Assembly: GCA_964626265.1 (NCBI GenBank) | Contig: CAZVCG010000001.1 | Span: 1 to 64,000, forward strand | DNA: 64,000 bases | Reading direction: 5' to 3' | Source of the DNA: CAZVCG01 sp964626265 | GTDB taxonomy: Bacteria; Pseudomonadota; Alphaproteobacteria; UBA9219 | Shown here: positions 16,801-25,200 of the stretch, piece by piece | How the letters are laid out: each line of letters starts with the position of its first letter | How positions within the stretch are numbered: the first letter of the stretch is position 1 | Translations under genes and position numbers: made by a program | The notes under the pieces: model-generated | Told to the model about the DNA's origin: nothing | The model's database searches: none | What the model saw: the letters and a program-made list of their open reading frames with translations, nothing else

Positions 16801-17703
16801 TTACGGCCACGCCGTTTGGCAACTGCCGTTGCCGAAGTAAGCCACAAGATTGTTGCGGTCGAGAAAGGCGAGCGAGTCGTCGTAAGGGTTGGCGTTGTCG
16901 ATTACCTGCGTCGCGTTGACGAACGTCGCGTTGCTGTCGGCGTTGATAAGTTCATTGCCGCTGCTGTTTGGAATACGCCAGCCGTTGGTCGCGCCCATGT
17001 TGGGGCTGGCTATGAACGCGCCGCGACCGTTCGGGCCGTGGCTCACGAAAATGACTGCGGCGGGTTGATTTTGACTGCCGTTCGGCGTTTGGACGATAAC
17101 GCGGTTGGTCGTGTTGATGCCGGACGGATTTGTCGCGGCGTTAAAGACCGCTTTACACAAGCCTTTTTGGCTGAAGTTGAGTTGGGATGACGCGCAGGCG
17201 CCGCTCGTCACGTCGGCGGCGTTGCAAGGCGCATAGGGCGGCACGACGTTGAAGTTGACGGTAAGCGCGGGATCGACGCGCATCGTGATCCAATGGCCCC
17301 AGCCGTCGCGCGCCATGTGTTCCGGGATGCCGAGCGAGACGAACGGCGGGATGCCTTCAGGGTTAGCGCACGCGCCGCACGCCGCTGTGCCTGAGCCGCG
17401 CACGCGCCCGAAATCGGGTCCGATTGTTGTAGCAGGCGTGGGGCAGGGCAGACAGCCGTTGGCCTGGACATAGACGGCTGTGGCGCGCATCAGGCTTTGC
17501 AGGTTTGCCTCCGTGAGGCTTCGTTGACCGCTTACGCGCACGGCATTGAGCGCAGGATAGACGATCAGAATGATCAACCCGATCACCACCAGCACCACCG
17601 ACATTTCGACGAGCGTGAAGCCGCTTTCAGATGGCAGAGAGCAGGTGGCAGGAATCAGATATGGAACGGGTTTTTCTGTTTTCTGATCCATGCAATCTGT
17701 CAT
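16801..17703 (-). CDS. large prepilin-like protein with N-terminal methylation motif
   Basis: About 300 residues. A roughly 28-residue leader ends at SG, followed by FTLVEMSVVLVVIGLIILIVY, the type IV prepilin cleavage and helix signal. The C-terminal part is cysteine-rich (CLPCP, CGACANPEG) with VIFVSHGPNGRGAF, a pattern seen in large alphaproteobacterial minor pilins. The leader is unusually long, and its DNA is built of CTG-rich words resembling those at 28397-28518, so the start may have been altered by a repeat. It starts 7 nt after the upstream pilin gene. It may be a tip or minor subunit. Confidence 0.8.
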   Translation of the reverse strand: MTDCMDQKTEKPVPYLIPATCSLPSESGFTLVEMSVVLVVIGLIILIVYPALNAVRVSGQRSLTEANLQSLMRATAVYVQANGCLPCPTPATTIGPDFGRVRGSGTAACGACANPEGIPPFVSLGIPEHMARDGWGHWITMRVDPALTVNFNVVPPYAPCNAADVTSGACASSQLNFSQKGLCKAVFNAATNPSGINTTNRVIVQTPNGSQNQPAAVIFVSHGPNGRGAFIASPNMGATNGWRIPNSSGNELINADSNATFVNATQVIDNANPYDDSLAFLDRNNLVAYFGNGSCQTAWP

Positions 17704-17710
17704 CTGAATC

Positions 17711-18376
17711 TCACATGCGGATGCAGAGCGTGTAGGTTGGGCCTTCGCTGTAGGTCGCCGTGACTTCGCCCGCGCTGGTGCTGCCTGTGCCGGTTGAGGA
17801 TTCTTGAGAGGCTTGAATCGCGCCAGCGTTGCTCGCGCCGTCATCCAGCCTTGCGTCGATGGCTTGCGCCGCGCCGGAAGGAAGTTTGTTCAGGCACAAC
17901 ACTGTTGTCGTGAATACGCCGCCGAACGCGCCGTTCTGAAAGCCGAAAATGCCGCCGAAGGGATTGGGCGGCTGCACGGCGGTGCTGTTGTTCGTGACCT
18001 GATTTTTCACGAGGCCCGCCGCGCGCAAATGCGCCCAGACAAGGCGGCTTTCGCCCGTGGGCGCCGTGGTTTCCGAAGTGTCGAAGGATGAGCTGCCCCC
18101 GATAACGCCATCGCCGTTGCCGTTGCCGGCAAGGCTGGCGTTCGGAAAGCGCACGGTCGCGCTGGGGTCGTCGCCCGGCAACGCGCCGTAATTTTGCGCG
18201 TAGGTCTGGAACTGCGCCTGATAGGCCTGAATGGCGTTGACGCCGTTCGTGATGCGCGCGTTCTGGATGATCTGTTGGCCCGTCAGCACGCCGCCGATGA
18301 TGAGCCCGATGATGACAAGAACGATCGACAATTCGACCAGAGTGAAACCACGAAGTGTTTTAGCATTGGGGCGCAT
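17711..18376 (-). CDS. type IV-like prepilin, probable major subunit
   Basis: A 221-residue prepilin. The leader MRPNAKTLRG is followed by FTLVELSIVLVIIGLIIGGV, with the conserved +5 glutamate. The ATG at 18376 is preferred because GGAG lies 6 nt upstream; another ATG 12 nt earlier overlaps the secretin stop. The body holds a YGALPGDDP block typical of this group. Which of the two pilins is the major one cannot be told from sequence alone. Confidence 0.85.
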   Translation of the reverse strand: MRPNAKTLRGFTLVELSIVLVIIGLIIGGVLTGQQIIQNARITNGVNAIQAYQAQFQTYAQNYGALPGDDPSATVRFPNASLAGNGNGDGVIGGSSSFDTSETTAPTGESRLVWAHLRAAGLVKNQVTNNSTAVQPPNPFGGIFGFQNGAFGGVFTTTVLCLNKLPSGAAQAIDARLDDGASNAGAIQASQESSTGTGSTSAGEVTATYSEGPTYTLCIRM

Positions 18377-18387
18377 GTTGAACTCCA

Positions 18388-20208
18388 TTATAAGGGGGCG
18401 GGAACGGGCAACGTCCGCGGATCGCGGTTGTAGCGCAGGTAAAGGTCGGAATCGGCGGCGTCCGGCGGCGGGTTGTCCATCACCGTCGCGCGCAAAAGGA
18501 TGACAAGCTCGCTCGTCGCCCCGCGGTTGTCCCGCGATTTCATCAGGTTGCCGATAAGCGGAATGGCGTCGAACGGCGGCACGCCCTTGTCTTCGTTGAC
18601 GGAGCTGTCTTGCATCAGGCCGCCCATGATCGCGACTTCGCCCGTGTTGATCTGGACGATGGAATCCATCTCGCGCACGGCCAGCACGGGGATTTGCGAT
18701 TGCACAGGATTGCTGATGCCGGCCTGCGCGGCGTTCAGGCCGATGGAGGGGTCGGTGGCCTGGTCCACGATCCTTGAAATCGTGGGTCGAAGGTTCATCG
18801 TGATACGGCCTCGCTCGGGATCGATGGAGGGCTGCACCGTCATGACAAGGCCGACGGGCACGGTGCGCGGCGTGCTCGAAAACACGGGCGTGCCGGAAAC
18901 GGGTACCCCAGCCGTGCTGACGACCGTCGGGAACTGGGCCGTGGTTACGAAGTAAACTTCGTTGCGCGCGACTTTCAACACGGCGGTCTGGTTGTTGAGA
19001 ACGGTCAGGCGCGGCGATGACAAAACGCGCGTCGCGCCGAAGGTGCGGACAAGGTTGAGGATGCCGTTGAAATCGCTGTTCTTGACGGAAGCGGTAAAGA
19101 CCCCGTCGGCTGCGGTGGTGGCTGTGGTGAAGGGCGCGCCCGCGCCCACGGAGCCGAAACGCGCGGCGGCATTGAAACTTTCATTGAAAAGCGTGCGCCA
19201 GTTGATGCCGCTCTTGAACTCGTCGTTCAACTCGACCTCGACGATGCGGGCTTCGATGAGAACCTGGGCCGAGGCCTTGCGTTGAAGCTTGAGAAGATAT
19301 TTTTGCACAGCGCGTTGCTGCTGCTCGTTGCCGAAGACGGTGACAAGACCCGCCTGACGGTCGATGCTGTAATTGGATTTCGCGGCGTGTTTGGAGGACT
19401 CTCCAAACTCTTCTTTAATAAGCGGGCGGGAACGGTTTGAGGTGGCCAGAACCTGCCCCAACGATTTTTCCAATTCGCTCCAGAAATCGGCATCGGAAAC
19501 GCCCGCGATTTTGGCGACCGAGTTGTTGTCGTTGACGCTGCCGCTGGTGCGCGTGCTGTTGCCGTTGCCGCTAGCGATGTCGACATCGAAAACGTTCGTG
19601 GCGATAGTCACTTCGCTGGTCGAGCGGCGCGACAGGCTTAAGTAATCGACGGCGTAGGTGTGTTGATAAGGTTCGTCCATTTCGACACGCAGAAAATCGC
19701 CATCGACTTTGTAACGCAATCCGGCCAACGCGCAGATGCGTTTGATGACGTCGGAGAGCGGTTGCTTGTGCGCGGAAAAGATGATGCCGCCGTGAATGCG
19801 CGGGTCGAGTTCGAGATTGAGCTTTCCCTCGCGGCCCAGTTCGATCAGAACGTCGCGGATGGGAACGTTTTCGGTGACGTTGACGCTGACCAGTTTATCG
19901 GGAAGGCGCTGCGTTTCCGGCACAAGGGGAACCGGCAGGGCCGGCATGTCGGGAATGGGCGGAGGATATATTTCTCCTTCCGCGGCACTTTCCATATCTT
20001 CGGGATCTTGTTCGGCAGGAAGGTCGCCACGGTCACGCAGAGCCAGATAATCCGCACGCGATAAATTGCCGGCGGGATCGATCTTGTCGCGCGGGAAAAG
20101 AACCGTGCATCCGCCGAGCGAAAGCAGGGACGACGTCACAAGCAACAAAAAGAAAGCGGAAAACCGTCTCACGAAATAAACCACTAATGCGCTAGAATGC
20201 CAGCGCAT
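18388..20208 (-). CDS. outer-membrane secretin lipoprotein (MshL/PilQ/GspD family)
   Basis: A 606-residue lipoprotein secretin, with lipobox LLSLGGC (C34). A proline-rich linker, an STN/secretin-N domain (about 105-170) and a secretin core follow (VPVLAVREMDSIVQINTGEV, then GGLM and the closing VPPFDAIPLIGNLMKS). It forms the outer-membrane gate of the pilus machine. It is the promoter-proximal gene of an eight-gene operon whose order resembles MSHA loci. Two DnaA-box-like words lie upstream but no clear promoter is seen. Confidence 0.9.
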   Translation of the reverse strand: MRWHSSALVVYFVRRFSAFFLLLVTSSLLSLGGCTVLFPRDKIDPAGNLSRADYLALRDRGDLPAEQDPEDMESAAEGEIYPPPIPDMPALPVPLVPETQRLPDKLVSVNVTENVPIRDVLIELGREGKLNLELDPRIHGGIIFSAHKQPLSDVIKRICALAGLRYKVDGDFLRVEMDEPYQHTYAVDYLSLSRRSTSEVTIATNVFDVDIASGNGNSTRTSGSVNDNNSVAKIAGVSDADFWSELEKSLGQVLATSNRSRPLIKEEFGESSKHAAKSNYSIDRQAGLVTVFGNEQQQRAVQKYLLKLQRKASAQVLIEARIVEVELNDEFKSGINWRTLFNESFNAAARFGSVGAGAPFTTATTAADGVFTASVKNSDFNGILNLVRTFGATRVLSSPRLTVLNNQTAVLKVARNEVYFVTTAQFPTVVSTAGVPVSGTPVFSSTPRTVPVGLVMTVQPSIDPERGRITMNLRPTISRIVDQATDPSIGLNAAQAGISNPVQSQIPVLAVREMDSIVQINTGEVAIMGGLMQDSSVNEDKGVPPFDAIPLIGNLMKSRDNRGATSELVILLRATVMDNPPPDAADSDLYLRYNRDPRTLPVPAPL

Positions 20209-20339
20209 GAAACTGACGGTATTTCAGGCCCCTGTCAAAGCCCGCACATATGTCAGGTCTGTGGATAAGTCGCGAAAGTTGTGGATATAATGGCAAAAAA
20301 AGTAATTTTTACCATAATTCTTGGAATTCCCGCACTGGA

Positions 20340-20432
20340 TTATGCCGCCATGCGCACGAGAAGTTCTTCCCAATCTCTAACAAAACGCGGCGTGTCGAAG
20401 AGGGGAAGCGACATGCGTTTATTTTGAAGCTG
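20340..20432 (-). pseudogene. orphan 3' end of an O-GlcNAc-transferase-like gene
   Basis: Bases 20356-20429 match 22100-22173, the 3' end of the full gene, at 73 of 74 positions. The reading is NKRMSLPLFDTPRFVRDW followed by EELLVRMAA and a TAA. Nothing upstream continues the gene, so this is a remnant on the far side of two unrelated genes. The two last codons before the stop differ from the full gene (MAA against MTV). Confidence 0.85.
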
Positions 20433-20445
20433 CCCTGATGTTTAT

Positions 20446-21336
20446 TCAATGCGAGCTGTGAAGCAATAGACTTCCACCATGCCTTGTCGTGGAGCGCACC
20501 GGGCGATAGTGTGCGGAAGGAGAAGCAGTAGTACGTGTAACGACAGGCCCACCCCAATCGGCAGGAACTTTATCGTATAAGTGGCCGAGACCGTATTTGG
20601 TTATCAATTCCTGCTTTTTCAGTTCCTGATATTTCGTAAGCGGGGCGGGCCTTCCTTTAGGGTCTTTTTGTTCTTCCGAGTAAAAGGCCGTTCTGTCGAA
20701 AAACTCCTGCCATGCCTTTATAGGTCTTGATGTCGCATTAGTGGCGGCGGTTTGAAATGTTTCGTATAGTTCGCTCAGACAAACCAGTTTGAAGGCTTCA
20801 TAGGGATTGATGATATAGAATTCCCGGATGGCTTCAATAGGAAGACCGTTGACGGACGTAATGTTCTTGTTGCGAATAAGGCCGGGGAGTTCGACCTGGA
20901 AGAAAATCTTATCAAGACCTGCGCCGCATACTGCCGTTAATACGTCGCCGGAAATCGCTTCGATAAACGCTTCAGACGCGAAGCGCATGACCTTGTCGGG
21001 GTATTCTTTCGTTCGAGCGTCAAAAGGGCCAAAGTGATGATGATAGTATTCATAAATGTTTAAGTATTCTCCGGATGCCGTTTCATCGAATTCGCCGAGA
21101 AAAGAACCAATCTCTGTAATATCAATAATCCCGTCTTTGCCCGACTTAACCTGTTCAAGAACGCGTTTGTGATTGCTGATTAAATAGCCGAGCGCAACGG
21201 CGATGACATGCCGTGGTCCGGAATAGAGAATTACTTTGCCGTCGATCTTAAAGGCGTCCGGGCCAAGCTCGGCCATCAGGCGCTTAATCTGATCTATGAT
21301 TTCATCAGGCGTATAAAACGGCTTGAACGGCGACAT
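20446..21336 (-). CDS. hypothetical protein
   Basis: A 296-residue soluble-looking protein, not recognised. It has no signal peptide or membrane helix. It contains SGPRHVIAVALGYLISNHKRV and a later YEYYHHHFGPFD. The last ~30 residues (VTRTTASPSAHYRPVRSTT...) look unlike the rest and run up to the transferase remnant, so the C-terminus may be displaced by a junction. Codon use and GC are lower than in the flanking genes. It lies 35 nt downstream of the next gene, with which it probably forms an operon. Confidence 0.6.
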   Translation of the reverse strand: MSPFKPFYTPDEIIDQIKRLMAELGPDAFKIDGKVILYSGPRHVIAVALGYLISNHKRVLEQVKSGKDGIIDITEIGSFLGEFDETASGEYLNIYEYYHHHFGPFDARTKEYPDKVMRFASEAFIEAISGDVLTAVCGAGLDKIFFQVELPGLIRNKNITSVNGLPIEAIREFYIINPYEAFKLVCLSELYETFQTAATNATSRPIKAWQEFFDRTAFYSEEQKDPKGRPAPLTKYQELKKQELITKYGLGHLYDKVPADWGGPVVTRTTASPSAHYRPVRSTTRHGGSLLLHSSH

Positions 21337-21371
21337 GGCGCGTTTCTTTCAAATTATTAAAAGAGACGCGA

Positions 21372-21770
21372 TTAGCCGTTTTGCGCTTTAAGATCGAAAT
21401 CCCGGAAGATTTTGTCCTGTTGGGCCTTCAAGTGTTTTTTAATCTTCTCAGGAACATTTATTCGTTTGTTCCACAGAGGTTGTACATCATCGTATTGTGT
21501 GCCCTTACGGCCTCGGAAGAGGAAACGTGAGCTTGTGGTATCCAACTCCCTTTCACCTTCCCAGAAGGTAAAAATCTCGCGTGAGGTTCCACTGGGGAAA
21601 TGGACGACATGAATCATGCCTACCCACCCCGCAAGACCGTCATTAACAAGATCGACAAACTCAATTCGAAAGGGCTGTTCTTCCACTTGTTTCCCCCGAA
21701 ACAAACGCCCGAAAAGAGAAATCACGCGCTTTCCGGTCTCCGGCGCTTCCGTAGTATAGGCTTCAAACAT
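21372..21770 (-). CDS. hypothetical protein
   Basis: A 132-residue protein, not recognised. It is basic at both ends (SLFGRLFRGKQ; KKHLKAQQDK), with a central beta-rich part. A strong AGGAGG lies 6-7 nt before the ATG, supporting expression. It is the first gene of the two-gene insert between the transferase gene and its duplicated end. Confidence 0.6.
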   Translation of the reverse strand: MFEAYTTEAPETGKRVISLFGRLFRGKQVEEQPFRIEFVDLVNDGLAGWVGMIHVVHFPSGTSREIFTFWEGERELDTTSSRFLFRGRKGTQYDDVQPLWNKRINVPEKIKKHLKAQQDKIFRDFDLKAQNG

Positions 21771-22083
21771 ATTTTCCTCCTACAGGTTTCTAAAAATTGC
21801 TTTCAAAACGAGGTATGGGATAAGCCGGTAAAGTAAATTGCCAATTTCAGGTAATTTACCAGAACGTCATCGTTCACGCGAAGCGCGGCATTTACTTTCA
21901 TTAAAATAAGAAATATTGTTGCAGTATCATATGGTTACCGGATTTTTAACCAAGACACGCTAAAGCGCACTTAAAGCAAGCAAAACAAGCGATTGGCTAC
22001 ATTTTTGGCTGTCGCGCAAGTTACAGACAAGCGCAGCCTAAGTGAGCTTGCCGGGGTACTTTCTCTGATACTCAATAACTGGA
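21771..22083. other. AT-rich non-coding stretch between the two-gene insert and the transferase gene
   Basis: No gene is seen. An imperfect inverted pair GTAAATTGCC / GGTAATTTAC lies near 21832-21859 and may be part of the promoter of the minus-strand pair. No other structure is visible. Confidence 0.4.
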
Positions 22084-23775
22084 TCAAACAGTCATACGAA
22101 CGAGAAGTTCTTCCCAATCTCTAACAAAACGCGGCGTGTCGAAGAGAGGAAGCGACATGCGTTTATTTTGAAGTCGTTGTTTGAGATTGGCCAGCGCGGC
22201 TTTGTCGCGGATGAGTTTGAGCGCGCGTTCTTTATATATGCCAGGTGTTGTACAAATAAGATGTGATAGGTCTGCAGCGGAGAGAATACTGGCCGCGACG
22301 CGCGACACAAAACTTTTTCCCATCATGGTTATGACGGGCGTGCCCGACCAAAGCGCATCGCTTGTCGTCGTGTGACCGCCGACGGGAAACGTGTCGAGCG
22401 CAAACGCGACGTGCGCGTAGCGCGCCAAATGCTGGTCGGGCGGCGCAGGCGGCGCGAATATAAAGCGGTTGGGGTCGATGCCGTTTTGCCCAGCCGCGTG
22501 GCGCAGATAATCCGGCGCGTAAGGATTGGATTTATAGAGCCACAAGACGCTTTCCGGCGTTTCGCGCAAAATGTCACACCAGAGAGCGAATATATCGGGC
22601 GTGATTTTGTAGGTTTGGTTGAAGCTGGCCAGCACCAAGGCGTTATCCGGCAAGCCGTAAGCCTCGCGCGGCAAGGTTTGAGCGATAACGCGCTGGCGGT
22701 CGTTGATCTGATAGCAATGCGGCAGGCGAACGACGCGTTCCGTGAAATATTGTTCGTTATCTTCAGGAACTGTAACGCCATCGCCCACGAAATAATCGAT
22801 GAAATCAGCGCCCGTCGTGCCGGGATAGCCCAGCCAGTGCGCCTGAACGCGCGCGGGACGATAGGCGAGGATTTCAAGCCGCGACCCGCGCGTATAGCCT
22901 TTCAAATCTACGAGTATGTCTATTTCATCCCGACGGATCCGTTCGGCGGCTCCTTGCGCCGTCAGATTATTGAGTTCAATAAAGTGTTCGACGCCATTCT
23001 TGAGGCGCGTCCGGATGGCGGAATTGTCGTCAACGCCATAACTATAGGCAAATATCTCATGACGCGCATTGTCGTGAAGCTCGAAGAGTTCAGCCATGAG
23101 ATAGGCTGTCGCATGGGCATGGAAGTCGGATGAAAGATAACCGACGCGAAGCCTTTCATGCGTTGACCATACAGGTGGGGCGAGGGGCTTTACGTTTCCG
23201 AACTTTTTCGCATGGCGCATTGCCGCCGCTTTTTGAATCGCGGGGTCGTCCGCCAAGACCGTGACGGCTTGGGGCGGAAGGGATTCAACTTCGTCAGGCG
23301 GAAATTTCCAATCGCAAAGCTGGCGTCTCAATAAAAGGAGTTGCGCGCGCCACTCGTGTTGATGGGGATAACGCTCAAGCGCTTTTTCCCATTGTTCGGT
23401 GGCGGACGGCAGATCGCCCGCAGCTTGATGGAAACGGGCGAGGGATTCCTGGGCCTGTGGAATATCGGGTCTCGCCGCAATGACTTTGGACATAAGGCCG
23501 ATGGCCTCGGCGTGTTGATTTTGCGCGTGGAGCGTCGTAGCCAGATTAAACTCGGCCTCGATCCAGTCGGGATGGGCGTCGAGGGCGCGGCGATAATACA
23601 TGACGGCGCGGTTTCCATCGCCCTGCGCTTCGGCGACCTGCGCGGCGAGATGCAAAACGTTCGGGTCTTTTGGATGCGCGCGCAGGGACGCGTTAATCGC
23701 GTTCGTCGCCGATTCGAAATCCCTAGCTTGATATAAAGACAGCAAACGTTGAAATTTTTCCCGCGATAAGCCCAC
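22084..23775 (-). CDS. TPR protein with O-GlcNAc transferase (GT41) catalytic domain
   Basis: A 563-residue protein. Tetratricopeptide repeats occupy about residues 5-150, and the GT41/SPINDLY-type catalytic region runs from about 205 to the end. The expected residues are visible: H219 in SSDFHAHAT, a YPGTTG block at 317-322, K390 in FNQTYKI, and HTTTSDALWSGTPV. Bacterial members transfer sugars to serine or threonine of proteins; in Caulobacter a TPR-GT41 protein, FlmG, modifies flagellin. The motility genes 20 kb away make that a reasonable guess but nothing proves it. The 3' end is duplicated at 20340-20432. Confidence 0.88.
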   Translation of the reverse strand: MGLSREKFQRLLSLYQARDFESATNAINASLRAHPKDPNVLHLAAQVAEAQGDGNRAVMYYRRALDAHPDWIEAEFNLATTLHAQNQHAEAIGLMSKVIAARPDIPQAQESLARFHQAAGDLPSATEQWEKALERYPHQHEWRAQLLLLRRQLCDWKFPPDEVESLPPQAVTVLADDPAIQKAAAMRHAKKFGNVKPLAPPVWSTHERLRVGYLSSDFHAHATAYLMAELFELHDNARHEIFAYSYGVDDNSAIRTRLKNGVEHFIELNNLTAQGAAERIRRDEIDILVDLKGYTRGSRLEILAYRPARVQAHWLGYPGTTGADFIDYFVGDGVTVPEDNEQYFTERVVRLPHCYQINDRQRVIAQTLPREAYGLPDNALVLASFNQTYKITPDIFALWCDILRETPESVLWLYKSNPYAPDYLRHAAGQNGIDPNRFIFAPPAPPDQHLARYAHVAFALDTFPVGGHTTTSDALWSGTPVITMMGKSFVSRVAASILSAADLSHLICTTPGIYKERALKLIRDKAALANLKQRLQNKRMSLPLFDTPRFVRDWEELLVRMTV

Positions 23776-23886
23776 GTTGTTGCGCTCCGTAAAAAAGGCG
23801 GGTACATTAAGGCATTATGCGCCGTATCCTACAAGACAGGCTTTACAGCCTAAGCCATTTTCGTTGAGAGATGAGGTTTTAGCCCT

Positions 23887-25200
23887 GTGCTCGCGAATAT
23901 AGGCATAGTTTTTCTCTTGTTGTTCCTGAACGGCTTTTTCGCCATGGCCGAGTTGGCCATCGTCTCGGCGCGGCGCGCGCGCCTGAAACAAATGGCCGAG
24001 GAGCATAACCGCGGCGCACAGTTGGCCCTTGATTTGGCTGACGACCCTACGTCTTTTTTGTCCATCGTTCAGATAGGCATGACGCTTAACAGCGTTTTGG
24101 CGGGCGCGTTTTCGGGAGCGACTTTTGCAGGGCCGTTGGCGGAAGAACTGAAGGTCATTTCCTGGTTGGCTCCGTTCAGCGACGTTTTGGCGCTCGGCAT
24201 CACGGTCGTTGGCGTGACCTATCTCAATCTTGTTATCGGCGAACTGGTTCCCAAACGCATCGGCCTCTCTTATGCCGAGGCCATCGCTATTCGCGTTTCG
24301 CGCATTATGAAGTTTTTCGAGCGTCTTGCCGCGCCGGCGGTCTGGCTTTTGCGCGGATCGACGGATGTCTTGCTGCGAATAATGCGGCTTCACAATCCGC
24401 CTGCCGTGCAAGTTACGGAAGAAGAGGTCAAGGACCTGATCGCCGAGGGGACGGAATCCGGCGTGTTCAAGCCCGCCGAAAAGAAGATGATCGAAGGCGT
24501 TATGCGCCTCGCCGACCGGACGGTGCGCACGATCATGACGCCGCGCGTGGATGTGGCGTGGCTGGCGTTCGGAGCCTCGCCAGAAGAACACGCGCATGCC
24601 ATGCATGCCAACAGGTACAGCCGTTTCCCCGTCGCCGTCGGCGATTTGGAAGAAGTGAAGGGCATCGTTCACGCCAAGGATTTGCTGGACTCCATGTTCG
24701 AAGGCAGGCCGATGAGCATTGAATCCATTATGAGGCCGCCGATCATCGTCCCGGAATCCACGCCTGTTCTGCGTTTGCTCGATCAGTTCAGGCAGTCGGG
24801 GCAGCATATGGCCATCGTGATCGACGAATACGGCAGCGTCGAAGGTTTAGTGACGCTGACCGGCATCATGGAGGCTATTACGGGCGAGTTGCCGGAACTC
24901 GGGCAAGAAAGCAGCGACAAACCCGTGCAACGCGAAGACGGTAGCTGGCTCGTGGACGGCATGATGTCGATCGATGAGGTTGAGATGCTTCTCGGCGTGA
25001 AGAACATGCACGAAGGCAGCGATTTCCACACCATTGCGGGATTCATGATCGATAAGCTGGGCCGCATTCCTGCTACCGGCGATCACTTCATCTGGAACGA
25101 TGTGCGTTTCGAGGTCGTCGACATGGACGGTCGGCGCGTGGATAAGGTGCTGATCAATCCGCCGAAGGACGATACGCCCCGATTCATCAACGAAACCTAA
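23887..25200 (+). CDS. CNNM/CorC-type membrane protein (DUF21, CBS pair, CorC_HlyC)
   Basis: A 437-residue protein of the family often called hemolysin-like, whose members are linked to magnesium or cobalt transport. A DUF21 membrane domain (1-175, about four helices, with NLVIGELVPKRIGL) is followed by two CBS domains (about 205-330; TPRVDVAWL, VIDEYGSVEGLVT) and a C-terminal CorC_HlyC domain. The start is a GTG. Its stop overlaps the stop of the convergent YjdF-like gene by a few bases. Confidence 0.9.
   Translation: MLANIGIVFLLLFLNGFFAMAELAIVSARRARLKQMAEEHNRGAQLALDLADDPTSFLSIVQIGMTLNSVLAGAFSGATFAGPLAEELKVISWLAPFSDVLALGITVVGVTYLNLVIGELVPKRIGLSYAEAIAIRVSRIMKFFERLAAPAVWLLRGSTDVLLRIMRLHNPPAVQVTEEEVKDLIAEGTESGVFKPAEKKMIEGVMRLADRTVRTIMTPRVDVAWLAFGASPEEHAHAMHANRYSRFPVAVGDLEEVKGIVHAKDLLDSMFEGRPMSIESIMRPPIIVPESTPVLRLLDQFRQSGQHMAIVIDEYGSVEGLVTLTGIMEAITGELPELGQESSDKPVQREDGSWLVDGMMSIDEVEMLLGVKNMHEGSDFHTIAGFMIDKLGRIPATGDHFIWNDVRFEVVDMDGRRVDKVLINPPKDDTPRFINET

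Noticed and set aside
15352..17190. A 612-codon forward frame opposite the ATPase and pilin genes
   Set aside because: It spans two real minus-strand genes and their junction and is a shadow frame.
23815..24807. A 330-codon minus-strand frame over the CNNM/CorC-like gene
   Set aside because: The forward gene has clear DUF21 and CBS motifs; the opposite frame has none.
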